A stretch of 64,000 bases of DNA. Origin: Clostridium kluyveri (GTDB taxonomy: Bacteria; Bacillota; Clostridia; Clostridiales; Clostridiaceae). Each line of letters begins with the position of its first letter. Position 1 is the stretch's first letter. Under the pieces are notes generated by a model. The model saw nothing but the letters and a program-made list of their open reading frames with translations. It was not told where the DNA came from and ran no database searches. Where the stretch lies: the NCBI RefSeq assembly GCF_001902295.1, contig NZ_CP018335.1, forward strand, positions 2,976,001 to 3,040,000, read 5' to 3'. Position numbers and translations under genes: made by a program. Positions 53,574 to 61,405 of the stretch are shown here, piece after piece.

Positions 53574-54515
53574 TTGAAGATAGATAGATTAGTATCAATT
53601 ATCATGATATTACTTGAACGAAAAAAAATTAGTGCACCTGAACTAGCAAAAATGTTTGAAGTAAATCTTAGAACAATTTATAGAGATATAGATACAATAA
53701 ATCAAGCTGGTATCCCCATAATTACTTATCGTGGTGCAAATGGTGGCATTGGTATAATGGAAGAATATAAAATAGAGAAAAAGCTTTTTACTCTTTCAGA
53801 CATCACTGAGTTATTAATTGGTCTTAAAAGTATTTATTCAACTATGTCTAATCAAGAACTTCTTAATACTATGGCAAAACTTAAGGGATTAGTTCCTAAA
53901 GATGAACTTCAACAAGTTGAGAAAAAAACAAATCGAATCAAAATTGATCATACACCTTGGTTTGGTAATGAAAGAATACAGTTAAACCTAAAAAAAATCA
54001 AAACTGCCATCAATGAAAACAGGTCTATTTCTTTTAAATACTTCGATCGCCTAGGACAAAAGAGTGAAAGAAAAATAGAACCTTATAGGTTGGTATTAAA
54101 AAATTCAAGTTGGTATATACAAGGCTACTGTACCTTGAGAGAAGATTTTAGAATCTTTGAAGTCTCTAACATGTCTTCACTTAAAGTCCTTGAAGAAACC
54201 TTTATTCCCAGAGAGTTCGATTACGATTCACAAGACATTTATTTCAGAACTGATAGAAAAACCATTACTCTGAAACTCCTTATTCATGAATCACTTTTAG
54301 ATATTATGATTGAATTCTGTGGTAAAGATAATATTACGCTTTATAAAGACGATAAATATATAGTTTATTTTCCTTTTGTTGAAGACGATTATTTTTATAA
54401 TATGATTCTTCGCTTTGGTGATAAATGTGAATGCTTAGAACCTGAGAATGTTAGAGTTGAGATTATAGAAAGAATAGAAAAACTATTGAGTATATACAAA
54501 AAACTACCTAAATAA
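53574..54515 (+). CDS. YafY-type transcriptional regulator with HTH_11 and WYL domains
   Basis: 313 residues. N-terminal winged helix: RLVSIIMILLERKKISAPEL, FEVNLRTIYRDIDTINQAGI, RGANGGIGI. WYL domain from about 140: IKTAINENRSISFKYFD, PYRLVLKNSSWYIQGYCTLR, with the WYL-equivalent SWYIQGYC. WYL domains bind ligands such as nucleic acids or nucleotides. TTG start with GGTGG upstream. It is one of very few plus-strand genes and probably controls itself and the MBL gene. Confidence 0.85.
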   Translation: MKIDRLVSIIMILLERKKISAPELAKMFEVNLRTIYRDIDTINQAGIPIITYRGANGGIGIMEEYKIEKKLFTLSDITELLIGLKSIYSTMSNQELLNTMAKLKGLVPKDELQQVEKKTNRIKIDHTPWFGNERIQLNLKKIKTAINENRSISFKYFDRLGQKSERKIEPYRLVLKNSSWYIQGYCTLREDFRIFEVSNMSSLKVLEETFIPREFDYDSQDIYFRTDRKTITLKLLIHESLLDIMIEFCGKDNITLYKDDKYIVYFPFVEDDYFYNMILRFGDKCECLEPENVRVEIIERIEKLLSIYKKLPK

Positions 54516-54626
54516 AATCCTATATTTAGGTAGTTCAACTAGATAAATACACTATCAGTATTTCTACACTATTTTTAATAGTAAAATAATTTGTTTTGTG
54601 ACATAAGAACACCATAAGATTCATTT

Positions 54627-54666
54627 CGAATAATACGGGCATTCTTAAACAAGTATTCGTTTTTTA
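54627..54666 (+). terminator. Terminator-like hairpin after the WYL gene
   Basis: CGAATA pairs with TATTCG around a 21-nt loop, followed by T6. An extra stem, ACTACCTAAAT/ATTTAGGTAGT, overlaps the gene's stop codon (54501-54534). The same T6 hairpin type is at 22820-22857. Confidence 0.5.
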
Positions 54667-54699
54667 GCTGTTACATTTATTAATGTTTAAATAATTTAA

Positions 54700-55344
54700 T
54701 TATATGTTCGCAAAGGGGCATATCTTTCTGCAAATATTACATCCATATACAAATCCTCCACCATCAGTTACATAAGCACATAATTCTCTACACTTCTTTT
54801 GATTTACTGTAACTCCATTTAATGCAGATTGAGGACAGGATTTTAAACAAATACTACAATTTTCAGGACACGAATTACTTACTAAATCATCTTCATTCAA
54901 TTCTGCATTACTTATTACTGCTCCAAGGTAGAGACGATTGCCATATTTCTTATTTATTAATAAAGTATTCTTACCAATCCATCCAATACCACATAATTGA
55001 CCCAAATGTTTCAATGACAATATTCCTCTACCATGTCTATTTTGTGAATCCCAATATTCATATGGTTCATCTGCCGGAATAGGAATTGCCCTATAACCTT
55101 CTGATTCAATAATAGCAGTAAGTTGAATAGCGATGTCATCTAACAGTTTAACAGACTTATTTTTAACAAGTGCGTAAGGTACATTAGTATTTGCTTGAAA
55201 TAAACTTGCTGAAAATTGCTTACCAAATACTATAACAGATTTTGTTTCGGCATAAACATCTAATGGATGAAAACCTTTCGGAGCATTAACAAATCTTTTT
55301 ATATCTGCAATTCCACATACATCAGCTCCTAATGAACATGCCAT
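54700..55344 (-). CDS. Epoxyqueuosine-reductase-like 4Fe-4S protein
   Basis: 214 residues from an ATG that lacks a good site. The better start may be ATT at 55366-55368, 8-10 nt after GGGGG and in frame (DSNYVKEMACSLGADVCGIA); it may be a mutated ATG. Features: VIVFGKQFSASLFQANT, CGIGWIGKNTLLINKKYG, then two clusters (CPENCSICLKSCP; CRELC...GCNICRKICPF). It is a distant relative of the broken gene at 17238-18005. QueG-type cobalamin-dependent reduction is possible; a substrate cannot be named. Confidence 0.7.
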   Translation of the reverse strand: MACSLGADVCGIADIKRFVNAPKGFHPLDVYAETKSVIVFGKQFSASLFQANTNVPYALVKNKSVKLLDDIAIQLTAIIESEGYRAIPIPADEPYEYWDSQNRHGRGILSLKHLGQLCGIGWIGKNTLLINKKYGNRLYLGAVISNAELNEDDLVSNSCPENCSICLKSCPQSALNGVTVNQKKCRELCAYVTDGGGFVYGCNICRKICPFANI

Positions 55345-55458
55345 TTCTTTAACATAATTGCTATCAATAGTATTTCTTCCCCCTCAATCTAATTTATAAA
55401 TCCGTTAAAAATAATTATACTGACACCTTCTTATACAATATTATAAAATATAAATAAA

Positions 55459-56238
55459 CTATACATTAATATTTCCTTTCATATAAAGTACAGCTTTTCC
55501 ACCTATTTCAACTCTATTTCTATTCATTTTACAGTATAATATTCCTCCACGTTTTGATAACTGTTTAGCTGTCATTATATCCTTATTCAATTTCTGTGAC
55601 CAAAATGGTATTAAGTTGCTGTGGGCCGAACCTGTTACAGGATCTTCATTTACACCGAGTTTTGGATAAAAACAACGTGATACAAAATCCACATCTGTTC
55701 CTTTAGCTGTAGCGATAACACCTAATCCTTTATTCAATTTTAACATTTCTGAAAAATTGGGAACTAGCCTTTTTACTTGTTCTTCTGATTCTAACACTAT
55801 AAATAAATCTCTTGATAAATATATTTCAGCCGGTTTAATTCCAATAGCCTGTGAAATTACTGGGTAAGATACTTCTACTTTCTTTACTTCTCTTAAAGGA
55901 AAATCCATTTCATACAAATCACCATTTCGTCTAACTTCTAGTATTCCACTGGCAGTATTAAAACTCATACTTTCAATTCCAATATCAACATAGTTAGAAA
56001 TAACATAAGAAGTTCCCAAAGTGGCATGTCCACACAAGTCTATTTCAGCCTTTGGCGTAAACCACCTTAAATCATAGCTACTTTTATTTTTAATTACAAA
56101 AGCTGTTTCTGATAAATTGTTCTCTTCTGCAATTTTCTGCATTGTATTACCATCTATAGGATTATCTAAAACACATACACCCGCAGGGTTTCCTTTAAAC
56201 ACTTCATCAGAAAAAGCATCAACAACATAATATTTCAT
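55459..56238 (-). CDS. PhzF-family isomerase
   Basis: 259 residues, two-lobed diaminopimelate-epimerase fold. VDAFSDEVFKGNPAGVCVLD and NNLSETAFVIK (catalytic glutamate) are N-terminal; EIDLCGHATLGTSYVISNY and NEDPVTGSAHSNLIPFWSQK (second lobe) complete the active site. Family members isomerise small acids; only some make phenazines and no phz genes are near. GGAAG precedes the ATG. Single gene. Confidence 0.85.
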   Translation of the reverse strand: MKYYVVDAFSDEVFKGNPAGVCVLDNPIDGNTMQKIAEENNLSETAFVIKNKSSYDLRWFTPKAEIDLCGHATLGTSYVISNYVDIGIESMSFNTASGILEVRRNGDLYEMDFPLREVKKVEVSYPVISQAIGIKPAEIYLSRDLFIVLESEEQVKRLVPNFSEMLKLNKGLGVIATAKGTDVDFVSRCFYPKLGVNEDPVTGSAHSNLIPFWSQKLNKDIMTAKQLSKRGGILYCKMNRNRVEIGGKAVLYMKGNINV

Positions 56239-56339
56239 CTTAAATCTTCCTTCCTAAAATGTAATGTTACATATATATAAATTGCACCTGCGTCCCTTCG
56301 AAAAATGGTTGTATTATCGAGTCATTTATATCACTTTAC

Positions 56340-56633
56340 TTATTTCTTCATAGTCTCAAAGATTCCAATAGCTCTTAAAGCATCCTTAAAAGCACATATA
56401 TAAATTTCTCTGTATATAATGGCCATCTCGGCATTTATAATATCTCCATATTCTACAAATAGCCCCTGTAACTCTTCATCACCCTTATTTATAAACTTAT
56501 CCTATATCTTCAGTAATGCGATTTCTAATTTTTTATAGCTATCATCTTTCTTTCCCAAACCAAGTGAAATATCATTAAGCCTTTTATCAATAAAAAAATC
56601 AATAAACTCTTGAAATTCTTCCAGCATATCCAT
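56340..56633 (-). pseudogene. 97-codon boundary gene, copy with one TAG
   Basis: Full-length copy of the gene at 43304-43597, same length and frame. The only stop is a TAG near 56503 where the intact gene has CAG (LEVQDKF becomes LKI-stop-DKF). Other differences are conservative (AEMAIIYREIYICAFKDALR). The nucleotides above its start and below its stop also match the other copy. Confidence 0.85.
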
Positions 56634-56901
56634 ACCTCCAAATCTTATATTTGTGGTATGTTAACTCTTAACTGATATGCTTTCAAGTCATATTTATTAG
56701 ATTAAAAGAGAACTCTGAAAAATTAATTCTTAGGAAGTTTATTATAATACAGTATATTGGGACAGCTTGGAAATTTTAAAACTTAGTGATGCTACAATAA
56801 TAATCTTTTAAGTTTCATGTTACTCATAATAAGAAGATTATACATTAATATTATCATAACAATTTCATTTATATAATTCTATAAGTGCATTTTATAAATA
56901 T
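56634..56901. other. Gap between the boundary-gene copy and the GNAT gene
   Basis: 268 bp. The first ~60 bp match the upstream side of the intact 97-codon gene (GATATGCTTTCAAGT on the plus strand), so they belong to the repeated unit. No gene. Confidence 0.5.
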
Positions 56902-57519
56902 TTAATCAGGGTATTTTATAAAGCAATATTGCCTCAAGTCTATCTCATTTTCTGCTATGGTTTTGACTAGTTTGAAACCAAAGTGTTCGTAGATTGGTAT
57001 ATTGTTTGGGTCATTTGATTCTAAAATTGTAGGTATAGTATTTTCATTACAATAGTTCAATGTTGGCGTAATCAATTTTCTAAAAACACCCTTACCACGT
57101 TCTTCATTTGCAATAGCAATTGCTTTAATGTAATAATAATTACTTTTGATAAATTCTTTTTGCCATTTTAAATTAATAACCTTTAAAGCATTTTTTACAT
57201 TGGATGAATATATCTTAAAATCTTTTTTTCCCAGAACGCGAAATACTCTAGGGCTTGCCATTAAATTTAGTATTAGTGTTCTAAAACTCTTATAATTCTT
57301 TTTTTCATAACCAATTATTACAGAATTAAGCTTACTATCTAAACTAAATACCTCTATTGTTTTTTGAAAAATAGGTACTTGGCTCATAAATAGCTTTTTC
57401 AAAAATTTTTCTCTATCATCTATCCCTTTTGTCTGCATAATAATCAAAGGATCATTAATAAAACATTTTGTTAAAAGTATAGCTATTGACTCAATTTGAT
57501 TTTCATTTATTCTTATCAT
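56902..57519 (-). CDS. GNAT-family N-acetyltransferase
   Basis: 205 residues from MIRINENQIESIAILLTKCF; GGAGG lies 7 nt upstream. The acetyl-CoA loop is AIANEERGKGVFRKLI (V/I-A-x-E-x-R-G-x-G) and NDPNNIPIYEHFGFKLVKTI closes the fold. Substrate unknown. It is the cargo gene directly behind the fourth tail-gene 3' block and the first gene below the intact tail module. Confidence 0.8.
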   Translation of the reverse strand: MIRINENQIESIAILLTKCFINDPLIIMQTKGIDDREKFLKKLFMSQVPIFQKTIEVFSLDSKLNSVIIGYEKKNYKSFRTLILNLMASPRVFRVLGKKDFKIYSSNVKNALKVINLKWQKEFIKSNYYYIKAIAIANEERGKGVFRKLITPTLNYCNENTIPTILESNDPNNIPIYEHFGFKLVKTIAENEIDLRQYCFIKYPD

Positions 57520-57601
57520 AACAGTACCTCCATACATAATAGCATTTTAATGTTTTTTCACTTTTTACTCTCACTATATCATTTCTATTTCTACATCATT
57601 A

Positions 57602-57700
57602 TTTACAATTCCACCATAACTAATTCTAGCATATCATGAAATTTGAGGGGATTAAATTGAACTATTTAAACATTCTTGAATATATAACCCTATGCCTCTT
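57602..57700 (-). repeat. Tail-gene 3' block, copy 4 of 4 (attached to the intact tail module)
   Basis: Follows the stop of the tail-fibre gene. This is the parent-like copy: the block continues from complete tail genes. It ends about 80 bp before the GNAT start. Confidence 0.75.
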
Positions 57701-58839
57701 CTACACAGTATTATAATTAACTCTTATCTCCTTCAATCTTAAAATATTTGTACTAGCTGTAATCTCCATATACCATGCAAATCTTATCTTTTTATCTGAA
57801 AGGTCAAGAGATGTCCACTGTGCTTCAGTAATTCCTTGAAGTACTGGCACAGTCATACCCTTTGTTTTCACATCCTCCATATTTGCTATATCCACCAGTG
57901 CCCATAGACTTCCATTCCATGCCTTCCATGAAGTTCCACTATCTACACTTACTATAAAAACTATAATTCCACTACCTGCATTATCTAAGCTTATTACTGC
58001 ATTAGCTATATCTATTATATATGCTTCGGTAAATAAAATGTCTTCTTTCATACTTACAATTACAGGTTTTGGTTTAATTGTTTGAATTACCACAGGTACT
58101 GGCATCTCAGCTAGCGGTGACCATATTTTCAATATTGGAGAAGTAGATATAAGTCCTGTCCTTTCTTTATGGTAATTGTCATCACCATAGCTTTGAAATT
58201 TATCTGCTGTCAGTGGAAGTTCTGAAGAAGTTCTGAAACCTTGACATAACTTAAAGATGCCGTGTCCCAGTGTTTAATATCATTTCCATCTACCATGAGA
58301 TATTTAATATTTGCCTGGATGTAGGAGCCCTCCTTAACAGTGTATGCTTTTCCCTGCTCCTGCCCCGGAATAAATGCATAGGATTTATTATTTTCAAGGG
58401 TTAAAGTAGTAGTTCCTAAAGTTGGATTTACAAAAGAATTTGTACCTGTATTAGGTATCTGCTCAATAACAAGCACCATTGCACTATCATTAAAAAGTAT
58501 CAGTTCCCATACTAAATTAAGAGTTCCCCAGGTGCTGTACACTCCATGGCCTTCCCATCTAATTCTAAAGGTAGGTTTGTCATTTACAGTTTCCTGCACA
58601 TAGTAAATGTTGTCTGCCCCTGCATCCCTTCTATTTATTTTTAGCTGTTCAGTTCCCCCGGTAAACCCAACCCATGAGTTACCATTTGTTTTAATTGTAG
58701 TCCTGCAGTTTACTCCATTGTAGTAAAAGTCAAAGCCTATATCGGGAAAACTAACTGTAGTATCATCATTATGGGAACTTATTAAAGTCATACTACTGTT
58801 TCCCTTTGGTGGAATTATACTGCTGCTGTATACTCCCAA
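57701..58839 (-). pseudogene. Tail-fibre/receptor-binding gene split by an 11-bp tandem duplication
   Basis: The gene starts TTG at 58839 (GGAGGTG upstream, 1 nt after Tal) with MGVYSSSIIPPKGNSSMTLI and a beta-rich lectin-like domain (NSWVGFTGGTEQLKINRRDA, FRIRWEGHGVYSTW). At 58216-58237 the 11-mer GAAGTTCTGAA (plus strand) occurs twice in tandem; the frame stops there. Removing one copy restores VSELPLTADKFQSYGDDNYH and a continuous protein through KIWSPLAEMPVPVV to LKEIRVNYNTV. It may be phase variable. The end domain is the piece repeated at 18, 22 and 44 kb. Confidence 0.8.
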
Positions 58840-58840
58840 A

Positions 58841-60706
58841 TTATTTCACCTCCAGACTTTCAATGCTTGTAAAATTACTGCTGTCTAAAAGTTCATAGCT
58901 GTACAGTTTTCCTGAATCTATTGCTTCATTAACTGCTGTTCCTTCATAAACTGTTCTAAAGTAAAGTCCGTCATTATCTATTGTTAGAATATTTTCATCT
59001 ATCACATATTTGTCCTTATACTGATAAGTTAAATATAAAATATCACCATACTTTTTGATTGAAAGGGCATAATTTGTACTCATCTGTCTTCCACTACTGA
59101 TTGCTGCTATATCTGCTGTTTGATGGGTACCTAACATTGAAGTTATAGGATTTTGTAACTCAGTTTCAATATAGTTGCCCTTAATTTTACTGAAATATAG
59201 ACCGTTCATATTTACAAAACTTTGCTTATCAAAACATTCTGCATGTGGTGGGTGTGAATTTAAGCCGCCCTGAAGGTTTCTCCCGTCAATCATACACTGC
59301 AGATTAAACATTGGTATGCTTAACGTTCCCGTATCTACCTTTAAAAACACAGCAATATAATGTGCCCCTTGAGATACTTGTGGAATTCCAAGGGGTATTC
59401 CAATTGTATTATCTCCCTGCTGGAGTTTTTGTTTTGGGGTAAATGGAATATCCTTATTATCCAGCTGAATCTGCATGGTTAAAGTACATATAGCACTTGC
59501 AGTGCAGTACATAGAAAAGTTCATAGCTAAATTTGTAGATGCTACTGCGGTAACCCCTAAATATATTGGCTCTATTGCTGATATCCCAACTGTCAGTGCA
59601 ACAGGATTCGCATAATACAGCATGGAGCTAAAGGACTCTGCTACTTTATTTCCAAGTTCATCCAGTGTAGTTTTAATAGATGCCGTATCAAGCTGATTTA
59701 ATATACTGTCTTTTGGCTGACCAAGTTCAACTTTAACATTTACTCCGGTTAAAATATCCTTCTTTATTTTAACTACTGGGACTTTTACATCTATTTCAAA
59801 ATCCTTGTGTCTTACTATAACTGAATCTCCTATATTAACTGTCTGGAGATGTTTATAATTTTCATATTCCTTAGTCTTACTAAGTTCAACGAAGTCCACG
59901 TCAATACTAACTTTACTTAACCCTATTACACTGGCGGCTTCCTGGGCAAGCAGCCTTAAAGTAACTTCATCCTCTGCATCTTTGAACTCCACTTTCTTTA
60001 TAATAGGAAACGGCGGGTACTTTTCACTGTCCCAGTTAGGTACACTTATATATTTTTCAGTAAGCTTTATACCATCTTTTCCTACTGGATAAAGCTTTGT
60101 TACAACACTTGTGGTATCTATATTAAACTTCAGTCCCGATATATTTTTACCCTGTGCAATTAAAACTCCTGCATCTTTTCCAATTGAGGTAAGTATTTTT
60201 ATATCAAAGTTATCCCTTTTAAGCTGGCCGCATTCCCATATATTAATTATAGAGAATATGGCTTCTACTGGATTCTTCTCTTCAAGACTGATTGAATTAG
60301 CTGTTATAATATCGCTGTCTACTGTATATATGGTGAGCAAATCTCCTATTAAACATTTCTCAAGAGCTGTCTTTACACTGCAGTTTTTACCTTCCATACT
60401 TTCTATAAAATAATAGGAAAGGTCATAGAATATATGCTTTACCCAGACCTTAATAATATTTTTATCATCACTATCTTTTTCTACCATGTATATTCTAAAG
60501 AGCTGTCCGTCTGCTTTTATTATGTTCCATTCAACAAGGTACTTTGATTTTCTGGAACTTGCAGGATACTCAAGTTCTAGTGAGAAATCTCCATTTAGTT
60601 CTTCAGTAATGTAACAGCTTATAGCTTCACTTAAAATTCCAAGACCGTTATTATCAAAATTTCCTTTGGTAGTTTTTTTATCGTAGATGCAGATCATCAA
60701 AGCCAC
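58841..60706 (-). CDS. Phage tail-associated protein (Tal, prophage endopeptidase-tail family)
   Basis: 621 residues. The first ~350 residues fit the phage minor-structural/Tal N-terminal family: CIYDKKTTKGNFDNNGLGIL, AISCYITEELNGDFSLELEY, FRIYMVEKDSDDKNIIKVWV. The C-terminal part is beta-rich (LQQGDNTIGIPLGIPQVSQG, YGDILYLTYQYKDKYVIDEN). It forms the tail tip hub and binds Dit. Its start overlaps the Dit gene end by 10 nt. Broken partial copies are at 22333 and 44544. Confidence 0.8.
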   Translation of the reverse strand: MALMICIYDKKTTKGNFDNNGLGILSEAISCYITEELNGDFSLELEYPASSRKSKYLVEWNIIKADGQLFRIYMVEKDSDDKNIIKVWVKHIFYDLSYYFIESMEGKNCSVKTALEKCLIGDLLTIYTVDSDIITANSISLEEKNPVEAIFSIINIWECGQLKRDNFDIKILTSIGKDAGVLIAQGKNISGLKFNIDTTSVVTKLYPVGKDGIKLTEKYISVPNWDSEKYPPFPIIKKVEFKDAEDEVTLRLLAQEAASVIGLSKVSIDVDFVELSKTKEYENYKHLQTVNIGDSVIVRHKDFEIDVKVPVVKIKKDILTGVNVKVELGQPKDSILNQLDTASIKTTLDELGNKVAESFSSMLYYANPVALTVGISAIEPIYLGVTAVASTNLAMNFSMYCTASAICTLTMQIQLDNKDIPFTPKQKLQQGDNTIGIPLGIPQVSQGAHYIAVFLKVDTGTLSIPMFNLQCMIDGRNLQGGLNSHPPHAECFDKQSFVNMNGLYFSKIKGNYIETELQNPITSMLGTHQTADIAAISSGRQMSTNYALSIKKYGDILYLTYQYKDKYVIDENILTIDNDGLYFRTVYEGTAVNEAIDSGKLYSYELLDSSNFTSIESLEVK

Positions 60707-61404
60707 CGCCAGTTCGGTAAAAGTTCCACTTTAGTAACACTGCCACTCCACTCTATAATATTTCCACCTGACTTTAATTTTAAAAATTCACCTGTCATCT
60801 TGCCATTTAAATTATTTCCTGAATCATCATAACAGTCCTGTATAACTGAGTTCATTATGATCTTTTCGGTTATATCTTGAAAAGTTATCTGGTCTTCATT
60901 TATTTTTAAAACTATACCACCAGAGCCGTAAATACTTATCACAGGTTCGCTTTCTAAGCTCCCCGGATTAGTTACATCTCCACCTGAGGTATTTAGAGTT
61001 ACCATATTATTTTCCACTGCATATTTAAATGGCCTGCAGTTAAATATTATGGGAAACTGACTGAAATACCTATAAACCTGTTTAAAATCAATAGCATTTA
61101 CCACCTGTGCAATATATTTTTTATCAGATTGAAAGCTGAATATGAGATCACTTTCACCAACCCCAAAAAGCCAGGCTTTTATATCATCGAGCTTACTTCC
61201 AAGGTTTTGTGTATCTTTTACAAAGCATTCAACGCCTAGTGTTATATCCTCATAGGTTTTTTCATCGAATCTTAAATTAGAATCCCTTCCCGGGATATTT
61301 ATGGTACTTACCCTTCGTTTAGGAGAAGGAATGTCTGGCCTTTTAGCTATTAAAATTCCAAAATCATCATAACTGTTTTTACCGCCAAAATTAAAACTGA
61401 GCAT
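60697..61404 (-). CDS. Distal tail protein (Dit)
   Basis: 235 residues from MLSFNFGGKNSYDDFGILIA; GGGAGG lies 8 nt upstream and this start begins 1 nt after the tape-measure stop. N-terminal belt domain (FGILIAKRPDIPSPKRR, NIPGRDSNLRFDEKTYED) and a C-terminal galectin-like domain (FQDITEKIIMNSVIQDCYDD, WSGSVTKVELLPNWRWL). Dit forms the hexameric ring joining tail tube and baseplate in siphophages. A broken copy is at 46452-47157. Confidence 0.85.
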   Translation of the reverse strand: MLSFNFGGKNSYDDFGILIAKRPDIPSPKRRVSTINIPGRDSNLRFDEKTYEDITLGVECFVKDTQNLGSKLDDIKAWLFGVGESDLIFSFQSDKKYIAQVVNAIDFKQVYRYFSQFPIIFNCRPFKYAVENNMVTLNTSGGDVTNPGSLESEPVISIYGSGGIVLKINEDQITFQDITEKIIMNSVIQDCYDDSGNNLNGKMTGEFLKLKSGGNIIEWSGSVTKVELLPNWRWL

Positions 61405-61405
61405 T

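Noticed and set aside
58841..60706. Diversity-generating retroelement target
   Set aside because: The tail genes have no adenine-substituted variable repeat, and no reverse transcriptase or template repeat is in the window; variation here is by duplication and deletion.
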